Part shown: in pieces, positions 42,759 through 51,878 of the stretch
Layout of the letters: each line of letters opens with the position of its first letter
Position numbering within the stretch: position 1 is the first letter of the stretch
Source: an uncultured Sphingomonadaceae bacterium
GTDB taxonomy: Bacteria; Pseudomonadota; Alphaproteobacteria; Sphingomonadales; Sphingomonadaceae
Assembly (NCBI GenBank): GCA_947493325.1
Contig: CANLQI010000001.1
Coordinates: 438,501 to 502,500, forward strand
DNA length: 64,000 nt
Direction of reading: 5' to 3'
Program-made: the position numbers and the translations under genes
The notes under the pieces: generated by a model
The model's input: the letters and a program-made list of their open reading frames with translations, nothing else
Told to the model about the DNA's origin: nothing
Database searches by the model: none

Positions 42759-44162
42759 TCAGATGCTCTGCAAGGCTGCCCCCATATCGCGAATTGCGGC
42801 AATTTTTTTGTCCAGCGGCTGCCAGTCATCATTGTCTGCAATAGCGTCCCAAATGCTTTCCACTTCGTCAATCAGCATGGATTGCGGTGCATCCGCCCGC
42901 CAATAGCTGTGCGTACGTGAACGCGCAGGGTCATAGGGCCTGATATGCGCCGCAAAAGCCGCAGCCGCTTCACTGCCGTCCGCATTGTCAGGCTCTCTGC
43001 CCCCCATCCAGTCAAAGAAAAAATCGTCGATCAGCAGATTGTCCTGCTTCATCGTTGTTTCCGCGGCAGAGATCATGTTGCGATCCGTTTCAAGACCCCG
43101 CGATTTCACGCCAAGTCGCCAGCAAAACCGGGCGATGAGTGCGTTTTGATAAAGCGGTGCAAATTGTTCCAGAGCTTCGATCAGAGGCTCTGCGGGGCAG
43201 ATGAGCCGCAATGCAACGGCGAGCTGCCCCAGATTCCAGTGGATCGCTTCGGGCTGCCGGCCAAAACTATAGAGGCCCTGATGGTCAAAATAGGCTGCGG
43301 TAAAGCCTGCATCCCAGCGCGGTGCGAACCGCCAGGGGCCATAGTCGAAACTCTCGCCGGTAATATTCATATTGTCGGTGTTCAACACGCCATGCACGAA
43401 TCCCGCGATCATATAGCTGGCGGCAAGCTGCGCCATTTGTTCTACGGCTTTGTGTAGCAGGACGGCTGCGTCATGATCGCCGCCTGTGCCACCATAAAAA
43501 TTATTGAGGCAATAGCGGACAAGTTGCTGCATCAACGCCTCATTTTCTTCAAAAGCGATCCGCTGAAATGTGCCGAAACGGATATGGCTGTGACTCAGCC
43601 GCACCATCACGGCGGAACGTGTGGGGGAGGGCTCGTCGCCGCGTTTCAGCCTCTCACCGGTTTCGATGATGGAGAATGTCTTACTGGTTTCGACGCCCAG
43701 AGCCTCGAGCATTTCAGTGGCGAGTATCTCACGCACACCGCCTTTCAAGGTCAGCCTGCCATCGCCGCTCCGGCTCCACGGCGTCGTGCCCGAACCCTTG
43801 GTGCCCAGATCCATCAACCGGCCCAGATGATCGCGCATCTGTGCGAACAGAAAACCCCGCCCATCGCCGATTTCCGGATTATACTGACGGAATTGATGCC
43901 CATGATATCGCATCGCAAGCGGATGTTGCAGGTTGTCCTTCAGTGGCGTGAACCGGGCAAAATGCTGCACCCACCGCGCATCATCCAGATGGCTGAGACC
44001 TACAGTTTTTGCCCAGCGGTCGTTGCGATAGCGCAATATTGTCTTCGGGAAATCGGCGGGCGCAACGCGGTCGCCTATTTTGGGCCCCAGTTCCAGAATA
44101 TTAAGCGCAGGGCGATAGGAAGAATCTTGCGGTTGGATGTTCATACAGGCATTAGTGGCCAT
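42759..44162 (-). CDS. selO: Protein adenylyltransferase SelO (YdiU/UPF0061)
   Basis: 467 residues. SelO is a pseudokinase that transfers AMP to Ser, Thr or Tyr of target proteins and is linked to redox stress. Family blocks: HPLAMRYHGHQFRQYNPEIG near 85, LGTKGSGTTPWSRSGDGRLT near 118, GVREILATEMLEALGV near 142, IRFGTFQR near 195, and the catalytic-loop-like FVHGVLNTDNMNITGES followed by DYGPWRF near 255-275 (metal-binding Asn and Asp). Bacterial members usually lack the selenocysteine end. Divergent from the hydrolase at 44197; two or three nearby start codons are possible. Confidence 0.94.
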   Translation of the reverse strand: MATNACMNIQPQDSSYRPALNILELGPKIGDRVAPADFPKTILRYRNDRWAKTVGLSHLDDARWVQHFARFTPLKDNLQHPLAMRYHGHQFRQYNPEIGDGRGFLFAQMRDHLGRLMDLGTKGSGTTPWSRSGDGRLTLKGGVREILATEMLEALGVETSKTFSIIETGERLKRGDEPSPTRSAVMVRLSHSHIRFGTFQRIAFEENEALMQQLVRYCLNNFYGGTGGDHDAAVLLHKAVEQMAQLAASYMIAGFVHGVLNTDNMNITGESFDYGPWRFAPRWDAGFTAAYFDHQGLYSFGRQPEAIHWNLGQLAVALRLICPAEPLIEALEQFAPLYQNALIARFCWRLGVKSRGLETDRNMISAAETTMKQDNLLIDDFFFDWMGGREPDNADGSEAAAAFAAHIRPYDPARSRTHSYWRADAPQSMLIDEVESIWDAIADNDDWQPLDKKIAAIRDMGAALQSI

Positions 44163-44196
44163 CACGCGGAGTCAATGCAATGATGAAGACATATAT

Positions 44197-45072
44197 ATGA
44201 CAGGATATACAGACGGTTTCTGGTGGTCGAATGACGGGCTGCGCTTACATTACCGCGATTATCCCGCTTCGGCAGAGTATCGGGAGCGGCCGCCGATCAT
44301 CTGTATACCTGGCCTGACCCGCAACGCCCGCGATTTTGAGGGATTGGCCGCGCGGCTGGCGGGGCAGTGGCGCGTCATATGCGTTGATCTTCGCGGGCGG
44401 GGCGAAAGCGCTTATGCCAATGATCCCATGAGCTATGTGCCGCTCACCTATGTGCAGGATATGGAGGCATTGCTGCGCGATCTGAAGCTCAGCAAATTTG
44501 TGGGTTTCGGAACGTCTTTAGGTGGTATCATTACAATGCTGTTGGCCTCCACCCGTCCGGGCCGCGTTGTGGGCGCCCTGCTTAATGATGTGGGGCCAGA
44601 GCTTAATCCCGATGGTCTGGCGCGGATTCGTGAATATGTGGGGCAGGGGCGCAGCTACCCGACATGGATGCATGCAGCGCGTGACCTTGGCGAAAATCAG
44701 GGCGGCGTATATCCTGATTTCACGGTTGCCGATTGGCTGATTATTGCCAAGCGGCTCATGAAACTGACGCCTGGCGGGCGTATCATTTATGATTATGATA
44801 TGAAAATTGCGGAACCTTTCCGGATTCCTGGCGGCGAAGCGGGTGTAGACTTATGGCCAGCCTTTGGCGCGTTGCGGCAAACGCCAACTTTGCTGCTGCG
44901 CGGTGAAGATTCGGACATATTAAGCGCGCATGCCGCAGAAAAAATGATGACAGGGCTGGAGCGGGGCGAATTCATTGAAGTGCCCGGTATTGGCCATGCT
45001 CCTACATTGGATGAGAAGCCGGTATTGGCAGGGGTTGAGAGGCTTTTGCTGCAAATTGCCGCGCGCGAATAA
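44197..45072 (+). CDS. Alpha/beta hydrolase
   Basis: 291 residues from the ATG starting MTGYTDGFWWSNDGLRLHYR; an earlier in-frame ATG at 44137 would overlap selO. Catalytic triad candidates: Ser107 in GFGTSLGG, an Asp in the LRGEDSDIL loop, and a His in PGIGHAPTLDE. Oxyanion region IPGLTRNARDF. It resembles prolyl-aminopeptidase/haloalkane-type folds, but the substrate cannot be named. Same strand as the YfgM-like gene, 155 bp upstream of it. Confidence 0.88.
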   Translation: MTGYTDGFWWSNDGLRLHYRDYPASAEYRERPPIICIPGLTRNARDFEGLAARLAGQWRVICVDLRGRGESAYANDPMSYVPLTYVQDMEALLRDLKLSKFVGFGTSLGGIITMLLASTRPGRVVGALLNDVGPELNPDGLARIREYVGQGRSYPTWMHAARDLGENQGGVYPDFTVADWLIIAKRLMKLTPGGRIIYDYDMKIAEPFRIPGGEAGVDLWPAFGALRQTPTLLLRGEDSDILSAHAAEKMMTGLERGEFIEVPGIGHAPTLDEKPVLAGVERLLLQIAARE

Positions 45073-45227
45073 TCATGCCTTTTCATACTGCGTTCAGTTT
45101 GGAGGCAGCACATTACGTGTCATGAATGTGCAGATGGTAATTTAGCAATGGAAAAGCCCGCGCTCTCGCGTTAAAGAGCCGTGAGCAAATATCAAACCCA
45201 AGATTTTTCAAGATAGGGAGGCAGGCC

Positions 45228-46052
45228 TTGGCCCTTGGACCTCAAAATCCGGCAGCAAATTCCGGCAATGACAAACGTAAAGAAAAGAAAGATGCCGAGC
45301 AGGATGTATTCATGCGCGAAGTCGATGATGCAATGCGCGAAGACCGGCTGTCGACATTTGGCGAGCGTTACGGACTATGGATAATCGGCATTGTTGTGGC
45401 CGGTCTGGCGGCATTTGGTGGCTGGCTGATTTACAGCAATCAGCAGGAAAATGCCGCCGGGGTCGCTGGCGAAGAATATATGACAGCAATTGATGCGATC
45501 ACCAAGCGGGATAATCCCGATGGTGCAGCGGCTGCCCTGAAGCCATTGGAAGAGGCGGACCAGGATGGCTACCGCGCCGCCGCAAAAATGTTGCAGGCCG
45601 GTATTTTGCTGGAAAAAGATAATATTAAGGGTGCCGCCGAGGCATATGGTAAAGTTGTGGCGGACGATACGTTGCCGCAGGTTTACCGCGATGCCGCCCT
45701 TATCCGACAGACGGCAGCGGAGTTTGACACATTGGAACCCACAACGGTCATTGCCCGGCTGAAACCCCTAGCGGTCCCGGGCAATGCATGGTTTGGCAGT
45801 GCGGGCGAAATGACGGCTATCGCGCACATGAAAATGGACAAGCCCGATCTTGCCGGACCGCTATTTGCGCAGCTTGCAAAGGACGAAGCTGTGCCGCAAA
45901 CCATTCGTGACCGCGCCAAACAGATTGCCAGCCAGTTTGGCATTGATGTTGTCGATGAAAAAGAAGCCGAAGCTGTTGCAAAAGCTGCTGGCGTAACGGA
46001 CGAGGCGCCTGCACCAGAAGCCGTGACGGCTAGCGAAGGAACAAGTGAATGA
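45228..46052 (+). CDS. YfgM-like membrane protein with TPR-type helices
   Basis: 274 residues from a TTG start preceded by AGGGAGGCAGG. A charged cytoplasmic N-terminus (about 1-48, DVFMREVDDAMREDRLS), one membrane helix (about 50-70, LWIIGIVVAGLAAFGGWLIY) and a periplasmic helical-repeat domain (about 80-240) with an acidic Ala-rich tail. It is similar to YfgM, an ancillary SecYEG subunit that sits with periplasmic chaperones. It precedes bamB and der, the same order as in many proteobacteria. Confidence 0.88.
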   Translation: MALGPQNPAANSGNDKRKEKKDAEQDVFMREVDDAMREDRLSTFGERYGLWIIGIVVAGLAAFGGWLIYSNQQENAAGVAGEEYMTAIDAITKRDNPDGAAAALKPLEEADQDGYRAAAKMLQAGILLEKDNIKGAAEAYGKVVADDTLPQVYRDAALIRQTAAEFDTLEPTTVIARLKPLAVPGNAWFGSAGEMTAIAHMKMDKPDLAGPLFAQLAKDEAVPQTIRDRAKQIASQFGIDVVDEKEAEAVAKAAGVTDEAPAPEAVTASEGTSE

Positions 46053-47419
46053 ATATATTGGCTAAGCATAAAACGGGCTGCACAATGTCCACATTCTTTG
46101 CAAAATCGGCATTGGTTGTGACGGCTTCCGCAATGCTCGCGTCCTGCGGTATTATTGGCGGCGATGATAAACCATCGACAACCCCGACAGTCGGTGAGCG
46201 TATTCCCGTACTGTCGCGCGCCGAAAGTGGTGCGAAAGTGGACCCGAATCTTGCGGGCACGGCAGTCCTTTATCCGCCAGCCACAATAAATAGTGGCTGG
46301 ACGCAGCCGGGCGGCAATGCGGCCAAATCGATGGGGCATGTTGCGCTTGGTGCGACACTGGGCAGCGCATGGTCGGCCAATATTGCCGGCAGCACCAAGC
46401 GCGTTCGCCTCGCCGCCGCACCGGTCGCAGATGCAGGCCGGGTATACGTCGTCGATACATCCGCCATGGTCCATGCGTTTGATGGCAGCACGGGCGGGAA
46501 GCTGTGGTCTACTCCTTTGCGGGTCGAAGGCGATGGCCAAAATGCAGTATTTGGCGGCGGTGTCAGTGTTGAGGGCAGCCGTGTGTTTGCCACGAACGGC
46601 GTCGGCGAAGTTGCTGCGCTCAATGCGGCTGATGGCGCTTTGCTCTGGAAAGTAAAACCGGCGGGACCGCTGCGCGGCTCTCCGACACTTGCGTTCAACA
46701 GCGTGTTTGTCATGACACAGGATAACCAGCTGTATTCGCTCGATGCCGCAGACGGTTCGGTACAATGGAATAAGGCGGGCACCATCGGTCAGGCCGGTGT
46801 GTTTGGCGTAGCTGCTCCTGCGGCAGGGCAGGCGACGATTATTGCCGGTTATTCTTCCGGAGAACTTAACGCCTATCGCTATGAAAACGGCCGTGATATA
46901 TGGGGCGATGCCCTGTCGCGCACCAGTATTTCGACATCGGTGGCGACATTGTCGGACATTGATGCGGATCCCATTATTGATCGTGGCCGCGTGTTTGCGC
47001 TGGGCCAGGGCGGGCGCATGGCAGCCTACGAACTTATTACCGGACAGCGGATATGGGAACTCAATATCGCCGGTATTTCCACGCCTGCGCTGGCGGGCGA
47101 GTGGATATTCACGCTGACCGATGATGGCCGTTTGCTGTGTATTGCCCGGGCTACTGGCAAAGTGCGCTGGATTGCGCAGTTGCAGCGTTTCCGCAACGAA
47201 GAGAAAAAGAAAGATCCGATCAGTTGGACCGGCCCCGTGCTGGCGGGCGGCCGCCTGATTGTCGCAAGTTCGGAAGGCACGGTGGCCGCCGTATCGACTG
47301 CGGAAGGTTCTATCACAACATTATTTGATGTGGAGGAGCCGGTTTCGCTACCGCCCATAGTGGCTAATAATACGCTCTATATACTGGATGACAGCGGGCG
47401 GCTTTCGGCTTTCCGTTAA
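46049..47419 (+). CDS. bamB: Outer-membrane assembly lipoprotein BamB
   Basis: 456 residues, a PQQ-like eight-bladed beta-propeller that scaffolds the BAM complex. Lipobox MLASCGII (Cys33 from this start). Propeller blades repeat GxxxWxxxxxG patterns: VDTSAMVHAFDGSTGGKLWS, NGVGEVAALNAADGALLWK and ALGQGGRMAAYELITGQRIWE. The chosen ATG overlaps the previous stop and has AAGGA upstream; a start 12 codons later would give a shorter, more usual signal peptide. Confidence 0.94.
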   Translation: MNILAKHKTGCTMSTFFAKSALVVTASAMLASCGIIGGDDKPSTTPTVGERIPVLSRAESGAKVDPNLAGTAVLYPPATINSGWTQPGGNAAKSMGHVALGATLGSAWSANIAGSTKRVRLAAAPVADAGRVYVVDTSAMVHAFDGSTGGKLWSTPLRVEGDGQNAVFGGGVSVEGSRVFATNGVGEVAALNAADGALLWKVKPAGPLRGSPTLAFNSVFVMTQDNQLYSLDAADGSVQWNKAGTIGQAGVFGVAAPAAGQATIIAGYSSGELNAYRYENGRDIWGDALSRTSISTSVATLSDIDADPIIDRGRVFALGQGGRMAAYELITGQRIWELNIAGISTPALAGEWIFTLTDDGRLLCIARATGKVRWIAQLQRFRNEEKKKDPISWTGPVLAGGRLIVASSEGTVAAVSTAEGSITTLFDVEEPVSLPPIVANNTLYILDDSGRLSAFR

Positions 47420-47441
47420 AATCATCCAGCCGCTCTTTACT

Positions 47442-47478
47442 ACCGCGCGCTTGCAAGTCTGCTGGCGCGCGGTATGTT
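47442..47478 (+). terminator. Hairpin with T run between bamB and der
   Basis: Nine-base stem ACCGCGCGC / GCGCGCGGT with a 14-nt loop, followed by ATGTTTTTA. Its position just before der argues for the der start at 47498 rather than the in-frame ATG at 47474 that touches the stem. Confidence 0.6.
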
Positions 47479-47497
47479 TTTAGGATATGCCCCCCAA

Positions 47498-48886
47498 ATG
47501 TTACCGGAAATCGTCATAATCGGACGCCCTAATGTGGGCAAATCCACTTTGTTCAACCGTCTGGTAGGCAAGAAAATCGCGCTGGTCGATGACCAGCCGG
47601 GCGTGACACGTGACCGCCGTATGGGTGAGGCCGATCTGCTGGGCCTGAAATTTCAGATTATCGATACCGCAGGCTATGAAGATGAAGATGCGCAGACGTT
47701 GCCGGGGCGCATGCGGGTGCAGACCGAAGAAGCCATCAAGGATGCGCGGGCCGCCTTATTCGTGGTTGACGCAAGGGCGGGAATAACACCGCTGGATAGC
47801 GAAATTGCCCGCTGGCTGCGTAGCAGCGAAACACCCGTCATATTGGTTGCGAACAAGGCAGAGGGCCGCGCGGCAGAGTCAGGGATACTCGAAAGCTATC
47901 AACTTGGCCTGGGCGACCCGATTGGTCTCAGCGCGGAACATGGCGAGGGGCTGTCCGACCTGTTCCAGGCATTGCGCCCGCATATCGAGGATGAAGACGG
48001 AAACGCATTCGATCCGCCTGAGGAGCTTTTCGAAGACGAAGATGGCAATCCCATCGGCCCGCTCAAACTCGCTATAGTCGGCCGCCCCAATGCGGGCAAA
48101 TCGACGCTTATTAACAAGATACTTGGCGAGAACCGTCTGATTACCGGCCCTGAAGCAGGGATTACACGTGACAGCATTTCGATTGGCTGGCAATGGGAAG
48201 ACAGTAACGAAGTGCTGCACGACGTCCGCCTGATTGACACGGCGGGCATGCGCAAGCGTGCGAAAGTGCAGGAAAAGCTTGAGAAAATGTCGGTTGCCGA
48301 TGCCAAGCGCGCGATCGATTTTGCCGAGGTTGTTGTGCTCCTGCTCGACGCCACCAAAGGGCTGGAATTGCAGGACCTCAAGATTGCCGATCAGACGCTT
48401 CAGGAAGGCCGCGCGCTTATGATCGTGGTCAATAAATGGGATGTGGCCGAAGATGCCAGCTATTTGTTCAATGGCATCCGTGCCGCACTGGATGAAGGTT
48501 TGGCGCAGGTGAAAGGTGTGCCGCTTCTGACGGTATCCGCTGTGACCGGCAAAGGCATTGATACTATGATGACAACTGCATTTGAGGTACGCAAAACATG
48601 GTCAAAGCGCGTACCAACCGGGATTTTGAACCGCTGGTTTGAACGGGCGGTAGAGGATAATCCGCCGCCGGCGCCGGGCGGCAAGCGCATCAAATTGCGC
48701 TATATTACACAGGCCAAAACACGCCCACCCGGTTTTGCCATATTCGGGACCCGGCTCGACAAATTGCCCGAAAGCTATCGCCGCTATCTGATAAACGGCC
48801 TCCGCCGCGACCTAGGATTTGGGGCAGTGCCAGTGCGGCTCAACCTGCGCACTGCCAAAAACCCGTTTGATGATAAGAAAGCCTAG
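47498..48886 (+). CDS. der: Ribosome-biogenesis GTPase Der (EngA)
   Basis: 462 residues from MLPEIVIIGRPNVGKSTLFN. Two tandem Era-like G domains: the first with GRPNVGKST near 9, DTAGYED near 55 and NKAE near 117; the second with GRPNAGKST near 191, DTAGMRKR near 246 and NKWD near 311. The C-terminal KH-like domain ends KTRPPGFAIFGTR ... FGAVPVRLNLR. Needed for 50S assembly. The linker is acidic (EELFEDEDGNPIG). It forms the YfgM-bamB-der string. Confidence 0.97.
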   Translation: MLPEIVIIGRPNVGKSTLFNRLVGKKIALVDDQPGVTRDRRMGEADLLGLKFQIIDTAGYEDEDAQTLPGRMRVQTEEAIKDARAALFVVDARAGITPLDSEIARWLRSSETPVILVANKAEGRAAESGILESYQLGLGDPIGLSAEHGEGLSDLFQALRPHIEDEDGNAFDPPEELFEDEDGNPIGPLKLAIVGRPNAGKSTLINKILGENRLITGPEAGITRDSISIGWQWEDSNEVLHDVRLIDTAGMRKRAKVQEKLEKMSVADAKRAIDFAEVVVLLLDATKGLELQDLKIADQTLQEGRALMIVVNKWDVAEDASYLFNGIRAALDEGLAQVKGVPLLTVSAVTGKGIDTMMTTAFEVRKTWSKRVPTGILNRWFERAVEDNPPPAPGGKRIKLRYITQAKTRPPGFAIFGTRLDKLPESYRRYLINGLRRDLGFGAVPVRLNLRTAKNPFDDKKA

Positions 48887-49041
48887 AATGAATACATTGT
48901 CCTGAAACGGGACTTCGCATCGCTGTTTCTCCCTGCCCTGAGTTCCAAAAATCCAACCGTCTGTAAACATAGTCTTTACCAATAGTGTTTAGACCGCTGG
49001 CTAACAGGATTTATGGCGGCATTATTATAGCGGAGAGACGG

Positions 49042-49491
49042 GTGATTGAGAATGTGACGCCGATCGTGAACTGGTCGGTTTTTGCGAGGATGCAGGCCAT
49101 GCTGGGCTTGGATTTTATACGTGTGCTGGGCTATTTTAATGAAGATGGCATAAAGTCGGTTGCTGCCATAGAGCACGCAATGCGTGTGGGCGATGCATCC
49201 AAAATTGTGATGCCTGCGCACACGCTAAAAAGCGAGGCTGCGCAATTTGGAGCAGAACGCCTGTCGCAGCTTGCCGAGCATATAGAAATGATGGCACGCA
49301 ACTGTGTGGAATTACGGCAGCAACCCGACGAGTTGTTGCAACAAGTGGTCAGTTTGCGGCCCCTGTTCCAAAAATCAGTGGCTGCGCTTGATAAAGAAGT
49401 GACGCCGCGAGCCAGACGCGGCGCTTTTGGCCGCCGTGCAGTCAGTGCAAAGACCGCAGGTTTTGGCCGGCTTGCACCGACCCGCCCCTGA
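49042..49491 (+). CDS. Stand-alone Hpt domain phosphotransfer protein
   Basis: 149 residues from a GTG with GGAGAG upstream. The helical Hpt domain (about 10-110) has the phospho-acceptor motif AHTLKSEAAQFGAERLSQLA with His60. The basic C-terminus (ARRGAFGRRAVSAKTAGFGR) is poorly conserved. Hpt proteins relay phosphate between hybrid kinases and response regulators; the partners are not in the window. A ChpT-like role cannot be claimed because only one domain is seen. Confidence 0.85.
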   Translation: MIENVTPIVNWSVFARMQAMLGLDFIRVLGYFNEDGIKSVAAIEHAMRVGDASKIVMPAHTLKSEAAQFGAERLSQLAEHIEMMARNCVELRQQPDELLQQVVSLRPLFQKSVAALDKEVTPRARRGAFGRRAVSAKTAGFGRLAPTRP

Positions 49492-49495
49492 AACG

Positions 49496-49975
49496 CTATC
49501 CTTCTGTCGGTGCGGATTGCAGCTGCACGTAATTTTCTATGCCCATGCGCTCAATCATCTCAAACTGCTGCTCGAGCGTGTCAACGTGATCTTCTTCACT
49601 CGCAAGAATGTCGGCAAACAGATCGCGGCTGACATAATCTTTCACGCTCTCGGCATATTCGACCGCGTCTTTTAGCAGCGGCACGGCCTCATTTTCCAAT
49701 GCCAAATCGGCCTTCAGGATTTCTTCAACAGTTTCCCCAATTTTCAGACGCCCCATTAACTGGAAATTGGGCAGTCCTTCCAAGAACAGGATGCGGTCGG
49801 CCAGCTTGTCGGCATGCTTCATCTCGTCAATGGACTCTTCATATTCGAATTTGGCGAGTTTGGAGACGCCCCAGTTATCGAGCATTTTGGAATGCAGGAA
49901 ATACTGGTTGATCGCGGTCAGCTCATTCTTGAGTGCCTCGTTCAGAAATTCGATAACTTTGGTGTCGCCCTTCAT
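49496..49975 (-). CDS. bfr: Bacterioferritin
   Basis: 159 residues, a 24-mer iron-storage protein with haem between subunits. Ferroxidase ligands Glu18, Glu51, His54, Glu94 and Glu127-type positions are in place, and Met52 (EMKHAD) is the haem ligand at the exact family position. The end IERMGIENYVQLQSAPTEG is typical. bfd lies upstream on the same strand. The start is set at MKGDTKVIEFLNEAL, with an AGGAGACAG ribosome site. Confidence 0.97.
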   Translation of the reverse strand: MKGDTKVIEFLNEALKNELTAINQYFLHSKMLDNWGVSKLAKFEYEESIDEMKHADKLADRILFLEGLPNFQLMGRLKIGETVEEILKADLALENEAVPLLKDAVEYAESVKDYVSRDLFADILASEEDHVDTLEQQFEMIERMGIENYVQLQSAPTEG

Positions 49976-50009
49976 GGGTCTGTCTCCTGCTGGTGGATTT
50001 ATCGCGGAG

Positions 50010-50038
50010 ACTATAGCGAAGTAAGACGATGTAGGACA
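50010..50038 (-). promoter_or_regulatory. Candidate bfr promoter containing the recurrent TGTCCTACA motif
   Basis: On the leftward strand TGTCCT (50038-50033) is followed after 17 nt by TATAGT (50015-50010), 35 nt before the bfr start codon. The -10 box is good. The 9-mer TGTCCTACA recurs four more times in the window. Confidence 0.5.
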
Positions 50039-50091
50039 GAGGAAAAATGCAGAAAGTTCAGCTTTTCTGCGGGTTTGCAGAGGCGCTATTG

Positions 50092-50262
50092 CTAAGCGGT
50101 TGCAGCTTCCGAATTGATAATGGTTTGCGCGAACGACAGGCACTGACCGCATTTGGGGCGACGACCGAGGCGTGCATAGACATCACAAGGCTTGCCATTA
50201 CCGCTCCGTGCGGCATCACGCAGATCTTTTTCCCGGATGGCGTTACAGACACATACGACCAT
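50092..50262 (-). CDS. bfd: Bacterioferritin-associated ferredoxin
   Basis: 56 residues starting MVVCVCNAIREKDLRDAARS. Cys4, Cys6, Cys38 and Cys41 (RPKCGQCLSF) form the 2Fe-2S site of the BFD fold. Bfd docks on bacterioferritin and reduces its ferric core to release iron under starvation. It lies just upstream of bfr, and the sequence in between carries the bfr promoter candidate. The ribosome site TAAGGAG is 11 nt before the ATG. Confidence 0.95.
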   Translation of the reverse strand: MVVCVCNAIREKDLRDAARSGNGKPCDVYARLGRRPKCGQCLSFAQTIINSEAATA

Positions 50263-50293
50263 TGCGACTCATTCTCCTTAACACATAGATAGC

Positions 50294-50310
50294 GATAATG
50301 AGAATATGTC
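50294..50310. promoter_or_regulatory. Fur-box-like sequence upstream of bfd
   Basis: GATAATGAGAATATGTC, 32-48 nt upstream of the bfd start. Its first 12 bases match the classical Fur consensus GATAATGATAAT at 11 positions. Iron repression of bfd by Fur is known in other proteobacteria; here it is inferred. Confidence 0.45.
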
Positions 50311-50441
50311 GCAATAGCAAAAATGGAAAAAATCTAGTTTTTTTGTCACGAGGCAGCGTAATGGAGATTCGCCGTGATGTTTCTGGTTTGTGGCAATCCA
50401 TAGAAGTGGCCTCTTGCAGAGGACGGGCGAAAAGGGGTTGC

Positions 50442-50515
50442 GTGTACCCCGGCCTACGCCGGGGTCCAAAGCGTCTCACTTACCCCTTTTGGATTCCGGC
50501 CTGCGCCGGAATACG
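50442..50515. repeat. Palindromic dispersed repeat, family E, copy 2 (opposite orientation)
   Basis: Arm ACCCCGGCCTACGCCGGGGT (50446-50465) and arm ATTCCGGCCTGCGCCGGAAT (50493-50512). This is the reverse complement arrangement of the copy at 30714-30800. The first arm differs internally with both sides of the hairpin still paired. Confidence 0.78.
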
Positions 50516-50601
50516 AAGATCGCACGGTTCGCATTCGCTCGGAGCAGATTGGTCACCCCACGCCTCGTGCGAGGGCGAGCGTACGCCGGGGCGTAGGCTA
50601 C

Positions 50602-51849
50602 CTAACTTGGCGTCATCCGCATCGGCTGAAAACTACCCCGTGCCAGTGAGCGCCAGAGCCATTCGAGCGGTCCATAACGGAAGTTTTCCAGCCAGGGTTT
50701 CGACCAGAGCAGCATCAGCGCCCACATACCCAGTACGAACAGATACAGCTCCCAGCGGCCGACGGAACCATAAAGGCCCAGGCCATAGCCATAGAAAATC
50801 GTTGTCATCACAATGCTGGTGCCCAGATAGTTGGTAAATGCCGCGCGGCCAGCGGCGGCAACACGCTGTATCAGCCCGCTACCGGCATATTTTTTGATCA
50901 ATAATATGAATAGTGCGGCATATCCGATTGTCATCAGCAACCGGGGGAGCATTGACCATGCGACGCTGGCGTTAAGAGCAAATACCGCGTCAAAGTCGCT
51001 GGCATATACGACATAACCGAGTGCGGCATATATCAGGGCACCAAGCGCAAGCCCCCATATCGCCCATTTGCGATAGTGCGCAGGTTCTGCCTGACCCAAT
51101 AGAAAACCGTTTTTCAGAAAAGCCATACCAATCATCATCAAGGGCAGCGTTTCGAATATCAGCATGAGCGGATTAACAAATGGCATGTGCCAGTCTTCTG
51201 CGAACTTCTTCGATACTATATCTACATAGCTGCCGGTATGGACAGCGATCTCCTCCGCTATTGCGGCGGGCGACCATTCCGCAGTCATTTTATTATATTC
51301 GGTAATCATGGCTTCCGGAGCATCCGGGGCAGTCGCGGCCATTTGCAGGAATATCATCGTGCCGATGCCGAGCGATAAAAGCACGCAGCCGATTATATAA
51401 ATTCCCACCGCCCATTTTATAAGCTTTCCGGGCTGCATATTGCGGAACAGGAAAGCCAGCGACCCGATCAGGGCATAGAGAAACAAAATGTCGCCCCACC
51501 AGATAAAGAAAAAATGCAACAATCCGAACAGCGCGAGCCAGAACATACGGCTGTAATGTATTTTCCCGGGGTTTTGCCCTTTTGCCTCCGCACTTGCGAT
51601 AATCAGCATCATGCTCGCGCCAAAGAGCAGGGAAAACAGCCCGCGCATCTTGCCATCCACCAGAATAAAGCTGGCAATCCATGCGATCAGGTCCGGGGTA
51701 TCGGTGCCGCCGTAGATCGCGGGACTCATATAGGCCATTTCGGGCATGGCAAATGCCATGATGTTCATTGCCAATATGCCCATGACGGCAAAGCCGCGCA
51801 GCGCGTCAAGTTCCAGGAAACGCTGTGTCGCAGGTGCAGTTGTCGCCAT
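50602..51849 (-). CDS. DUF418 multi-pass membrane protein
   Basis: 415 residues with about ten membrane helices. N-terminal block RFLELDALRGFAVMGILAMN (about 10-29) is the heparan-acetyltransferase/YeiB-type start, and the DUF418 domain occupies the C-terminal 150 residues (FTNYLGTSIVMTTIFYGYGLGLYG, GPLEWLWRSLARG). The function of YeiB proteins is unknown. The nitroreductase gene lies 29 bp upstream on the same strand. Confidence 0.9.
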   Translation of the reverse strand: MATTAPATQRFLELDALRGFAVMGILAMNIMAFAMPEMAYMSPAIYGGTDTPDLIAWIASFILVDGKMRGLFSLLFGASMMLIIASAEAKGQNPGKIHYSRMFWLALFGLLHFFFIWWGDILFLYALIGSLAFLFRNMQPGKLIKWAVGIYIIGCVLLSLGIGTMIFLQMAATAPDAPEAMITEYNKMTAEWSPAAIAEEIAVHTGSYVDIVSKKFAEDWHMPFVNPLMLIFETLPLMMIGMAFLKNGFLLGQAEPAHYRKWAIWGLALGALIYAALGYVVYASDFDAVFALNASVAWSMLPRLLMTIGYAALFILLIKKYAGSGLIQRVAAAGRAAFTNYLGTSIVMTTIFYGYGLGLYGSVGRWELYLFVLGMWALMLLWSKPWLENFRYGPLEWLWRSLARGSFQPMRMTPS

Positions 51850-51878
51850 GATTGTTCCTCCCGTGTATTAGTGAGGCA

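Larger units (their letters stand above)
50263..50601. other. Intergenic region bfd / DUF418 gene with family E repeat
   Basis: 339 bp holding the bfd promoter side, the family E element at 50442-50515, and a further small hairpin TACGCCGGGGCGTA at about 50582-50595. No gene is seen. Confidence 0.55.

Noticed and set aside
45683-46765. A 360-codon open frame opposite the YfgM-like gene and bamB
   Set aside because: It crosses the boundary of two well-supported genes on the other strand and shows no protein-like pattern.
47474-47497. der starting at the ATG at 47474
   Set aside because: The codon directly follows a strong hairpin and overlaps its T run; the conserved protein starts at 47498.
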